Shown here: in pieces, positions 12,301-23,252 of the stretch | Layout: each line of letters starts with the position of its first letter | Position numbering within the stretch: position 1 is the stretch's first letter | Assembly (NCBI RefSeq): GCF_029168945.1 | Contig: NC_083608.1 | Span: 15,084,136 to 15,148,135, forward strand | DNA from: Cannabis sativa | Taxonomy: Eukaryota; Streptophyta; Magnoliopsida; Rosales; Cannabaceae | Direction of reading: 5' to 3' | DNA: 64,000 nucleotides | Notes under the pieces: model-generated | Seen by the model: the letters and a program-made list of their open reading frames with translations, nothing else | Told to the model about the DNA's origin: nothing | The model's database searches: none | Made by a program: the position numbers and the translations under genes

Positions 12301-12754
12301 GCAGAGTCTAAATAAGGTATAAACTTGGGACTAAATTAAAAAATACCTCTTTTATTTATCAATTAATTAAATTTACTTCTAATTTATATTTAATTGAAAT
12401 ATACTTCTTTTTATATGTAATGTATCCAAAATACCTTAACATAAATGAGTCACATGGAGAGTATCTTAAAATGACAAGGACAAAGTTGGTACATCGTTTA
12501 AAAAAAAGAAGTAAAAATAATAGACTTTAAAAAAAAAAAGTAAAAGTAAAAGAGGACAATATAAAAAGGGTATAGTGTCTAATTTTCTCATAAACTTGGC
12601 TGATTAATTTTTGTGAAAGCTTTCTTGTACTGAAGATGGGCCCACAACTTGCTGGTCCTTCTTGAGAAGGCCACTTGTCGCTCGGTTAAAACCACGAACA
12701 ACTATACCAAAACAATATTACACATGTAAATGTAATAGTTTCGTTTAGCCAATC

Positions 12755-13740
12755 TGTAACACCCTACTAATTTAGGCGTGCTACAATATTTTCATAATTA
12801 CTGTGCAACCTTTCCTAATTAAAGGGTTTAGCAAAAATTTAATTTATTTAAACTTTAATAAATAAATAAAATAATACTTAAAAAACATTTTACAAATTTC
12901 AAAATCCCGTACTTAAACTTTATAAAACAATTCCAAAATATTTTATAAACAAAAGGTGGCGCCCAACGACTACAACTAACTCTATGCTCTCTCCAGTTAA
13001 ACTACAGTCTATAAATACATGAAAATTAAACAGATCACATAGAGATCAGATTAGATTGAGAGAGGAGGAGACTTATAGTGGGGTAAGTCTTGGAACCCTA
13101 GGGTTAGGGCTCGGAGATCCAGAAATCAGAAAAGAACATACACAGGAAGAAGAAGAAAGAAAATTAGTACAATATTCAGAGATAGATAGAGAGAAATAAA
13201 CACTGTAAAAATACCAAGGATTACCTATCTTACCTTTGTGATTTGGAATCCAGCTTTGTACATCATTGATCTTGAAGATCCATTAGTGGAAACGAGGCGA
13301 TCTTGAAGAGGACCTACCCAGATTTCATTGGGGAACCTCTATAAAAATTCTGGTGCACACTTTCCATTTTTCTTTCTGCATTTAATAATGTGTTTGATTG
13401 TTGTGTGTGTTTTCTAGGTTTTAATCTGATCTAGGAAGGGTTGAATCTGGGTTTCCACTGGGTTTTGTTGCAGAGTTCATGTTCCTCAGAAAAGAAACAC
13501 GAAGCTCTGCTCTGCTAGGGTTTCTTTGGGATTTCGTGTTTGAGTGTGTAAATGATAGAATGAGTTCGAGAAGGTTCTAAGTTATTAGGGTTAATTGCTT
13601 AAACTACTTGTAGTCTAGGGATTAAAAGACCGTTGTTTGGGGTTGTGACTCTTGTGGGTCAACTGTGCTTTGACTCAGTAGGAAAGGTTGGTTTTGACCT
13701 TGGGAAATTGATTATTGTTCTTGTTGTGTGTAGGGTAAAA
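12755..13740 (-). repeat. LTR fragment related to Tekay/Del chromovirus LTRs
   Basis: It starts TGTAACACCCTACTAATTTAGGCG. On the reverse strand this gives ...ACGCCTAAATTAGTAGGGTGTTACA, close to the ending of the Tekay LTRs at 45836 and 53046 (...ACGCCTAAGATAGTTAGGGTGTTACA), with CACAGTA also shared upstream. The right limit is not sharp and no target duplication was found. It is a truncated or decayed LTR in minus orientation. Confidence 0.5.
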
Positions 13741-13979
13741 TAGGTAAAAATCCTATAAATACTAACTATATAAATATACATATATACATATTATTAAGGG
13801 CCATTTATAAAAATACTGTAAAATGAGAGAAAGTTTACAAAAATACAGTGACACGTAGTTTTTTTTTTCTATATTTTTACTATACCAACTTTACAGCAAT
13901 ACCGTGTTTAAAGTTTTAAAATTACAAAAATATTGTGTTCCAGTAAAATAATAATAAAAAAACCCTAGAACAACTTAAT

Positions 13980-14654
13980 TGTTATCCCAATTTTTGCACT
14001 CTAACGTGGCGTCACATGAATGGTGACACGTGGAATCCACTTGGAACATCTGCTCGGGAAGCATAGTCCGAGCAGGATGCCTCGCTGGCATTCTTAGAGC
14101 AAAGTATTCAACAATCCGCGCAGAGCAACCAACACTTAGTGAATTCAGCTTTCGCATCGTGAGTCATCAGCACAATCCCTATAACTCAGGGATCAATTTA
14201 CGTGGATATGGTATACACACGATCCCACTATCAGTGTATTCAGCCTCAATCCCACGATCCTTGCATTAAGCATTGGTCCCACGATCTTTCTATTTATACG
14301 CATTGTAACGAGAGGGGAAACTCTTCCTCCCCAAGCTTACTAGCCCTATAAATAGTGATGCATGTTCACTGGGCAAGAGGTCGAAAAGCAGTTGAGCTAA
14401 GACTATACCCTAAATATATTATCTAAGAATTATACATTCAGAGATATTGTTGTAAGAGCTATAAGAAAAGGAATCTTTCTCCTTGATATTAAGTTAATAC
14501 AATAACGAGGATTAGGCTACTACCGAACTGCTCGGGGCTGAACCTCTATAAAATTCCTTTGTCTTTACATTGCTTTATCATATATTTGTTACCATAAATC
14601 ACTTATCGCTTATAAAAATAGACTCGTTGTCGTTGGCTAAAAGCGAGGTCAACA
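13980..14654 (+). mobile_element. solo LTR with TTAAT target duplication
   Basis: A 675-bp block with TGTTATCCC...GGTCAACA termini, flanked by TTAAT on both sides (13975-13979, 14655-14659). A CCCTATAAATAG core promoter is at about 14344, followed by a leader-like R-U5, giving plus orientation. There is no internal region, so it is a solo LTR. TGTT...AACA ends and length fit a Ty3/gypsy LTR; the lineage is not certain. Confidence 0.8.
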
Positions 14655-14696
14655 TTAATAAAAAAACAAAAATATAATAGAAAAATAATAAAATAT

Positions 14697-15556
14697 GGGA
14701 AATTTAAATTTTCATACTTACAATACCCTAAAATTATTTCTCTAAATGCATAGTTATTAAAATTGGTCATATATGACCACATTGTTAATTTCCCAAAAAT
14801 ACCCTTCACATTTGAAAACCCTAAACTCAAGCATCTCTCTTCCTCTCTGCCGACCACGAAAGCACCACACCCACATCCCACCATCACCCAAAACCCCCAT
14901 CGGAGCAACCCCAGTCCGACCCCAACCCCTCCGACCCAACCCGAAACCCCACACCCATCGTCATCAACGCATATCCTTCCTCCTCGAACCACCCACGCAC
15001 GCCGATCACCACGCACGCCGATCCACCACGCACTGTGAACCACAAAAACCGGCCGAACACCACTGGAGATCCACGCCAAATCGAACCACCATGTCAAAGG
15101 TAGATCCACGCCGACCGAACCGAACCGAACCGCCCCCTCTCACTCTCTTCGTCTCTCTCTCTCGAACCGAACTGAAAAAAAAAAAAAAAAAAAAAACATA
15201 TGGTCCGATGGGTCCGACCAATCGAACCCATCGGACCATGTGGTCCGACCATCGGACCATATGCCTTTTTTTCTTTTTTTTTTTTGTTTCAATTTGAGGA
15301 AAACGAAGAGAGAGATGGACATGGTCCGATGGTCGGACCACATGGTCCGATGGGTCCGATTGGTCGGACCCCATCGGACCACGGACCATCGGACCATATG
15401 TTTTTTTTTTTGTTCGGTCCGAGAGAGAGAGACAAAGTAGATAGAGGGGGGTATTTTTGGAGTTTTGAAAAAAGAGTCATATTTTTCATAGTGTAAAATG
15501 TATTGGTTCAAAAAATTTTTTTTGAACATTTTTAAGTATAAAAAATCAAATTTCCC
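14697..15556. mobile_element. TIR transposon (non-autonomous) with 8-bp TSD
   Basis: The ends are inverted copies over about 24 bp: GGGAAATTTAAATTTTCATACTTA on the left, and GGGAAATTTGATTTTTTATACTTA on the reverse strand at the right. TAAAATAT flanks both sides (14689-14696, 15557-15564). The left half holds an unusual C-rich, CCA/CCGA-rich stretch (14830-15170) and the right half a GC-rich fold-back (15195-15410). No transposase ORF is present; short open frames here are by-products of low complexity. Superfamily is hAT- or Mutator-like by duplication size. Confidence 0.7.
15170..15430. repeat. fold-back cluster of TGGTCCGAT / ATCGGACCA repeats
   Basis: Many direct and inverted copies of TGGTCCGATG and its complement form two hairpin-capable blocks (about 15199-15262 and 15320-15399). 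The cluster is framed by inverted CGAACCGAA...A-run...CATATGGTCC and ...GGACCATATG...T-run...TTCGGTCCG, then CT/GA-repeat arms. It is much richer in G+C than its surroundings. Confidence 0.8.
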
Positions 15557-15564
15557 TAAAATAT

Positions 15565-15999
15565 TGACCTAATTGCAATAAGTAAAATTTGAGTGTGTCT
15601 ATATATAAGCTGGATTCGTAAGTTTGATATAGGCTTTTTATTCTTAAACTTTACGGAAAATATTGTGTGAATCGGTTTACCATAACTTAAACAAAAAGCA
15701 ATCAATTCCTTATTACAATCGTTTCAATTTAAAATATAAAATAAATAATAAAAAATAAAAATATGGTTAAAAATATTTATAATATTTTAAATTAATTTTT
15801 TTATATAAAATATCTACATATTTTTTTTATTATTTTAATTCAAAGTTAAACCAATAAATTTAAAAATATTATTAAAAATATCTATAATATTTTAAGTATT
15901 TTAAATTTAAATTTCTTTATATAAAATATCTATATAATTTTTATTTTTAAATATATATAATAATATTATAAAATTATTAAAGAATATTCTGTTAAATAA
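15565..15999. other. AT-rich spacer
   Basis: Nothing recognisable between the TIR element and the next MITE. The DNA consists of ATTTTA/AATATT-type low complexity. Confidence 0.5.
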
Positions 16000-16002
16000 T
16001 AA

Positions 16003-16493
16003 GGTGGCGTTTGGTAACACTTTTTTAATCAGTTTTCTGTTTTTAAAAGTAGAAAAGTGAAAATATTTTTCAAAAACATGTTCTATAAAACTGTTTTTAC
16101 TTTTCAATTTTATAATTAGAAATCAAAATTTTAAAAATAAAAAAAAAATCACTTTCAATATTTTTTTAAACAGTTTTTTTTTTCTTAATCAATCTTTTGG
16201 ATTACGACCAGACTCGGACCCAAATCTCCTCCCCACGGCCCTGGCGCTGAACCCGGCTTTTGACTTGAACCCGAATCTGACCCCGGACCTAGACCAGACT
16301 TAAATAAATCAAAAAATAAAAATAAAAATGAACTTTACAGAACACACTTTTGTTTTCTGTTTTTAAAATTGAAAAACAAAAGTGGTTACAGAACGCATTT
16401 TTGTTTTTCAAAAATAAATTTTTTAAAAACAAAAATTTTACTTTCATTTTGTGATTAAAAAATTAAAAAACAAAAGTATTACCAAACGGCACC
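16003..16493. mobile_element. PIF/Harbinger-type MITE, TSD TAA
   Basis: It is 491 bp with termini GGTGGCGTTTGGTAA and, on the reverse strand, GGTGCCGTTTGGTAA. TAA lies on both sides (16000-16002, 16494-16496). GTTTGGT-containing ends and a 3-bp T(A/T)A duplication are typical of PIF/Harbinger MITEs. A GC-rich core (about 16205-16300, CGGACC/CCCGAA-type repeats) sits between T- and A-rich arms. No ORF. Confidence 0.75.
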
Positions 16494-16496
16494 TAA

Positions 16497-18177
16497 GTTA
16501 ACGAAAAAAACTCAAAAAGATATCGTTAAATCAAGAATTACGTTGCATAGCCATATTTTATATAGAATAGATATATACAAACATAAAAAAAAAATTAATT
16601 TAAGAGAGAGAGAATTTAAAAAAATAAAAATAAAAAAGAGAAATTGAGAGAGATGAGAAAAAAAGAATAATAAAAAAAATGTTCATTAACTGACTTAAAG
16701 AAAATCAGCTAAGACTGGCTAAAAAAATATAAAAAAAAAATAGATTTTTTTTTTTTGAAACTTTAATAAATAAAAGATAATAAAAAAAAATTAAGTAGGA
16801 AAAATATAAATATCAATGTAAATTTTTTTTAAAAAAATTAGCATGTGTAAAATTTTCAATTATTAATATTAAAAAATTGATAGTGTATCTTTGTTAATAC
16901 ATGGGAAAATGTCAAAGGCATGATCTAATAAAAGACCCAAATTTCTAATAGGTCATAATACTTTTTAAAAATACAGGTAAGTAAGTTGGCCTCCAAAACA
17001 AAGTAATTGTATATCATATAATATAATTTTATTTTAATAAATACTTTAAGAGAATGGGCCCAAAAAGAAAACGAATCATCTTGATAACACTAAACAAACA
17101 CTCATGTATATAACTTTTAGTAAATTAACTTTTATAGAATAGCAATGGACAAAACCCAATCAATTATTTCCACATAATGTTCATTCTCTTTATATCAAAA
17201 TGTACTGATATCATATAACATAAGAGAATGGGGAATTAATAAATTAAAATTTATTATGACACGACACATCAATGAATTAACCAAGCACAAATACAGGAAA
17301 TAAACAAGACCTAAAAACAAGACAAAATTGAATCATATTTTTCGTTTCATTTATTAAGTACTTCTTTCTTTTAATAAAGATAAGAATGGGGTTAGGTTTT
17401 GATTATTGAATAAAAGAAGTAAATAACATTAAACCCATCATCATTTAATTAAAGAATAATTTCATAAATCATCATTTAAAAAAAAAAAAAATTTACACTT
17501 TTACGTTTAAAGATTTTCTTTTTATATTTTTACAATTTTTTTTATAGAAATAACACAAAAAACAAAAAAAAAAAATTGTATAAAAATAACAGAAAAATAA
17601 CATAAAAAAAACATACAGATAACAAAAATCAACAATAAATTAACAAAAGTACAATAAAAAAATAATCATATTTTCTATAAATAAAATCATAAAAATATTT
17701 AAAATTTAGTACAATTATATTTTTGTAATTTTTTTTATTATTTTTGTATATTTGTGAAATAATTCCTTTAATTAATTAAAATAAATTATACCCAATGCCA
17801 ATAAGTTGCTTAATATTAGAAGTGATAAAATTAAAAAATTAAAGCCAACATATATAAATATACATATATATACACCATTTTTGTTCACAATAACAAGTTA
17901 CAACAAAAGCAAAGAGATTAGTAGCCGTTTGGAGAGACGGCAAAGAAAAAAACCACAGTCCAATTTAAGCCGGCTAGCTAGGAAGTAGTACCACTACTAA
18001 TATTATTATTAGTACTACTCAAGTAAGTAATTATTAATTTCATTAATTAAAATATTTTCTTCCTACTTAGGGAACATATAACTTTTATATATAAATTCTT
18101 TTAATTATTATTTCTTATATTACTCTGTTTTTTCATTTTCTCCCTCTGTTATTATATAGCTAAAGAAGTTAAAATTA
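16497..18177 (+). other. upstream region of the AP2 gene
   Basis: Very AT-rich. No further gene is seen. The promoter and leader of the AP2 gene should lie at its right end, but no single TATA box stands out from the many TATA-like runs (for example 17850-17875). Confidence 0.4.
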
Positions 18178-21100
18178 ATGGCTAAGATCTGCCGGAAAAC
18201 CCAGAAGAATAGTCCATCAACGGCTGAGATTAATAAAACCACAAACAAAGGTAATAAATCATCATCATCATCTAAGGTGAAGAAAAGAACTCGAAAAAGT
18301 ATACCTCGAGACTCTCCTCCTCGTCGTAGCTCCATTTACAGAGGTGTCACAAGGTTAATTTCTCTTCTTTATGAAATTATATACATATATATATATATTT
18401 ATAAATATTTGTAACGATTATTTTTCGTTTATGAAATTATATTAATTATATTTTTTTTTTTCAGACATCGTTGGACAGGTAGATATGAAGCTCATTTGTG
18501 GGATAAAAATTGCTGGAATGATTCTCAAAATAAGAAAGGAAGACAAGGTTGGTTATTATTTTTATTATTATCATTATTATAATTAAGTAACATTTGCTTA
18601 ATTTTTTTTAATCGTATATATAATTTGTTCTGTTTTTTTTATTGGGTTAATTTATTATTTGGTGGTGGAATTGCTGAATCGGAATGAATGCAGTGTATTT
18701 AGGTAAGTTATTACTTTTCTAATTTACACTAAAATAATTAATTTTGTATATATATATATATTTCTTGTTCTATTAATTAATTTGGGGTTTTTTTTTTTAT
18801 TAGGAGCTTATGATGATGAGGAAGCTGCAGCACATGCATATGATTTGGCAGCATTGAAGTACTGGGGACAAGACACAGTTCTTAATTTTCCAGTAATTAT
18901 TATTATTCATTCCTAATTAATTTACTATTATTAATTTAATTTCAATTACTATTTTTATGGGGTTAAAATTATAAAGAGTAAATTAATTAATTGATTATAA
19001 CATGGTGTGTTTTTGAAAATGTGTATATATATGTATAGTTATCAACATATGAAGAAGAGATGAAGGAAATGGAGGGTCAATCTAAAGAAGAATATATTGG
19101 ATCTCTTAGAAGGTGTTTATATTCATTTTTTAAATTTAAATTGTGGGTTAAGCTTAATCTGCATATGAATTTTAATTAATTTGTTTGTTTGCATTTTATT
19201 TTGTAGAAAAAGTAGTGGGTTTTCACGAGGAGTTTCCAAGTACAGGGGAGTGGCAAGGTAATTATTATAAACAATAATTAGTAATTTTGTTTTTTTTGAA
19301 TTTTTGACATTATTTGATTCTTTTTCTTAAAATTTATGGCATGTTAAAAATTTCCTTTAAAATATAATAGTTATATAATTATGTTATTTTTGTTAGGTTC
19401 TGTTTCTTTAACTATTAAAAATTAACATTTTTACCTTCTAAATTTTGGCCAATACAAAATTTTACTTCCTTTTATTATTTTTTTTTAATTATTCAAAATA
19501 ATTTTTTTTTAAAAAAAAAAATTACTAAAATAGATATTGAAGCTTTTTCAGTTTTATTTTTTACGGGGTAAGATTTGATAGTTTTTAAAGTTTGGGTGGA
19601 CAAAATTATTAATTTACAAAAACATATCAGCATTTAAACAAAATAATGAGACGAAACCTAACGAACAGAAAGACTAAAATTTTTATAAATATAATAATTT
19701 AGAAAAAATTTTTAACAAACCATATATTTTAAGAAATATAATCACTATTGTTGAAAATTCAAGGGACAAAAATACTAAATATTCTATTATATTAATAATT
19801 TTAATCAATTATAAAATGAAGTGAAAAAAATGAAAATGAAAAATTGCTGGCTGTGGGGTTCGAACCCACGCGCACTTATGTGCAGTAGATCTTAAGTCTA
19901 CCCCCTTAACCTCTCGGGCAAACCAGCTCGATGAAATGTATAAGTTACAAATATTATATATTATATTTAATACTTCACAAATAAATTAATTGATTGGTCA
20001 ATTTTATATTTTTTCTTTCAATTTTGATTTAAATTTTTCATATCTACTCTAGATGACCAATTATTAATTTAATTAGTGGCTGAAAGTAGATAAAATATAT
20101 AGAAAGGGTGTACAATGTCATTTTGCTCAAAATAAAATAAAATATGTATACATTTATAGTAAGTTTGAGTTACGTATATATGTATATGTATACTTTGTAT
20201 AATCAATAATAGATATTGATTTTGGTACACTACATGACTACACATGTGTAGACACCACCATAATGGAAGATGGGAAGCACGAATTGGAAGAGTATTTGGA
20301 AATAAGTATCTTTACTTAGGAACCTATGGTACGTAACTACTTCTATTTATTTATTATCAATGACAAAATTTATTTATATATATATATATATTTTGTATTT
20401 TATCAAAAATAAGAATGATTTCACAAACCAACAAACTAAAATTAGGACTATCTAATAATCGTACATATAAATAAAAGGGAAATTAGTTTATGTCTGTTAT
20501 TTAAGCATACATTTACCTAAATTAATTTATGTCTGATTTACTTCTATCATAAAGCATAAATTTACCTATGATCCTAAAAAATAATTTCATAACTATACCC
20601 TAAGGAAATAATTTATTAGATAGGTTAATTATTGTATATCATCATAGCAAAACGTATGTAACTGAGTTATAATTATTCCTTAAAAAAATATTGAGGAATA
20701 TAATTAAAAATAATAATATGTAAATAAAAAAAATAAATAAAAAATAAACCTATTTGAATTTCTTATAAACCCTAAACTCCAAAAAAATGTTTTTTTTAAA
20801 AAAAAAAGTTTTATGTTTTGAATTTCTTTAATTAAAATGAAATGTAAAAATTAAATTTCTTGAAATTCTTGAACCACAATTAGAATTGTGGAAACTTGAG
20901 AGGCCTGCTAACTAAAATAAAAGGTGGGAGATATTTCATATATATAAAAAATTTAAAAGTAAAAATTTAGAATAAGTATACTACTCTTATATTACTATGG
21001 TTCGTAAGCTAATACGAATCATTTGTTATACATTAAATAATACAACTTATATTATATATTAAAAATTTTAGTCGTAATAATTAATACAATATATTATTTT

Positions 21101-22198
21101 ATTCAAACATAATATTATTTATTATTTAATACAATACGATCCTTATACGGCCTACCAAATGAGCATTAAATGTATAATTTATGTTCTGATTCTCATATAT
21201 ATCATTTTGTTATTAACTTGATTTACTCCAAATATTAGATTGTTTGAACCATTAGCTCATATATTAAAAAGTCATTTAATTTTTTTTTATCATTTTCTTA
21301 CATATATAATATAATAAATGTTTTTTTAATACATATACTTAATAAATATTATTCATAACAACAAATATGCACTTACAAAAATAAAAACAAAAATATTATA
21401 AAATTCATGATCCCAATACATACATATAATTCGAAAGGTTTAATTTTTAATTTTCGTTCAAACTCTCAAATCAAACTACTTGAATCGGCCCTCCTTATTA
21501 ATAATAAATAATGATCCAATATATAGTCATTGTGGGTCTAATCATATATATATATAGATCAATGAAACCGATCTACAATAAGTTAATTAACTATACATAT
21601 ATAGAGACTTTTATATAGTTTTATTAAAAGGAAGAATCACTTTCACTAATATAAACTTATGGACAAGAGTAATCAGTCAACTGTTAGTGCATGGCTTCTT
21701 TATATTAAAACCAAAACTTTGAAAAAAGTTTTGCCTTTGGTTTTGACACTTGTCAACAAATAATGATCATTAATATCTCCCAAATTGCATTTGCTGTGTT
21801 AACATCCAACGATAAATTACTTTTGTTACATTAAAGAATACATACAATTAATGTGGTCCTACAAAATTAATTTATATAATAATCTATATAATAATATTAA
21901 TTAAAAAAGCAAAAGAAATCTCCTAAAACTATATGGCTAATTAGTAATTATATACGTAGGTCATGTGATATGGAAAATATATATAAAACTATATATTTAT
22001 ATATATATACGCAATCGAATCAAAGTTAGTTGGGATGTAGATGACCAAACCCCCAACTGCTTGGTCAGCTATTTATACTCTCACATTCAATCTTTTTGAA
22101 ATTAATAATAAATCAATTTCTATATAAATCTCCACCAATGTTTTACAGCAAAATTAAATTCTTCAATATCAATCGTTTTCATTACATTTTTTGCATGA

Positions 22199-22233
<35 letters not shown>

Positions 22234-22799
22234 AATTGTTTTTTTACACAGCTACACAAGAAGAAGCAGCCACAGCTTATGACATGGCAGCAATTGAGTA
22301 CCGTGGACTTAACGCCGTTACAAATTTTGATTTAAGCCGTTACATAAAGTGGTTACGTCCAACAACTCAAGATAACGTCCCTAGCAATATTTTCCAACCA
22401 AACCCTAATGAAGACCTAATAATTAATCCAAACCCTAACCCTAATGAAGGACTAGGGTTACCAAGCTCAAGTAGTGTTGATGATTTGGTTGCGGTGGGGG
22501 CGCCGACATGTAATAGTGGTTGCGCGGGGGCGCCTTCGTCGGCCTTAGGGCTTTTACTTCAATCCACTAAGTTCAAAGAAATGCTTGAGAGAACTAATTT
22601 GGGAGTGGATTGCCCATCATCAACTTCGTCCGAGACTGAGCCACCACGCGGCCGGAGCTTCCCGGAGGACATACAAACATACTTTGATTGCCAAGATTCT
22701 TGTAGCTATACAGAGGGAGATGACATTCTTTTTGGTGACTTGGGAAACACGTTTCCTATCAATGCACCAATGTTTCATTGTGAAGAACTTGATGCATAG
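18178..22799 (+). CDS. AP2-type transcription factor, WRI3/ADAP-WRI4-like
   Basis: Eight exons: 18178-18353, 18465-18547, 18694-18702, 18804-18892, 19039-19112, 19207-19257, 20252-20328, 22252-22799; all introns are GT-AG and the product is 368 aa. It has two AP2/ERF DNA-binding domains: repeat 1 from [19 protein letters not shown] (residue ~53) through NFP, repeat 2 from [20 protein letters not shown] to NAVTNFD, joined by the conserved linker [19 protein letters not shown]. Exon 3 is only 9 nt and encodes the VYL of repeat 1, the known WRINKLED1-family microexon. A basic Lys/Ser-rich N-terminus may be a nuclear signal; the C-terminus is variable. WRI1-clade factors activate fatty-acid synthesis and, for WRI3/WRI4, cutin and wax-related lipid supply; ADAP is linked to ABA response. 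The match to the WRI3/ADAP-WRI4 subgroup rests on linker and N-terminal residues recalled from the family; orthology needs a tree. Confidence 0.92.
19845..19927 (-). tRNA. tRNA-Leu (anticodon UAA), nuclear
   Basis: On the minus strand the 83-nt sequence folds as a class II tRNA. The acceptor GCTGGTT pairs with AGCCAGC, the anticodon stem GTAGA/TCTAC encloses CTTAAGA (anticodon TAA), a variable arm GCAC/GTGC is present, and the T arm is GTGGG-TTCGAAC-CCCAC. The discriminator is A and CCA is not encoded. A T5 run just after the 3' end can terminate RNA polymerase III. It lies in the sixth intron of the AP2 gene (19258-20251), antisense to it. The organellar gene differs (the chloroplast one has a group I intron), so this is a nuclear-type gene. 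Confidence 0.95.
22199..22231 (+). repeat. (TTA)n microsatellite next to an AP2-gene acceptor site
   Basis: About ten TTA units end some 20 nt before the TTTTTTTACACAG acceptor of the last exon (22252). It sits where branch point and polypyrimidine tract are expected. Confidence 0.85.
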
Positions 22800-23252
22800 A
22801 GAGAAAGACAAACACAACACAACTATTATTATTATTGGAACGCATGATCTAATTATAAGACTTTGCGAACCATTTTTATTTACATTTTGTGAATAGAGAG
22901 GAAAGCAATTAGTGATTTGATTATTAAATGATCATTGTTATTAATTTACATTGCAATATCAAGACAAGGTAAATAAAATTCAAGTATATCAATTTTTATT
23001 AGCAACTTTTATTTATTAATAGACACTATTATTGTTTTTAATTATAATTTATTTGTCTAATAATATTTAGTGTTTTATTGGACTTCTTATGTACTATTAA
23101 TTGAGTATTATCAATGGTAAAAATACTTATTTTTACACTTTAATTAATTAAATGTATAAATATTTTTATATATAAGTGTGTATAAATCAATCTAATTCAA
23201 TTAAATATCTAGTTGGATAAGATCGGATGTTGGATGGGATGTTTAAAAATCA
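22800..23252 (+). other. 3' flank of the AP2 gene
   Basis: This contains the presumed 3'UTR (ATTATT-rich) and then AT-rich intergenic DNA. No single polyadenylation signal can be chosen with confidence. Nothing else is seen before the CACTA element. Confidence 0.45.

Noticed and set aside
14773..15529. Several overlapping open frames of 65-174 codons on both strands
   Set aside because: They are produced by C-rich and TGGTCCGAT low-complexity DNA inside a TIR transposon; no domain, and codons follow the repeats.
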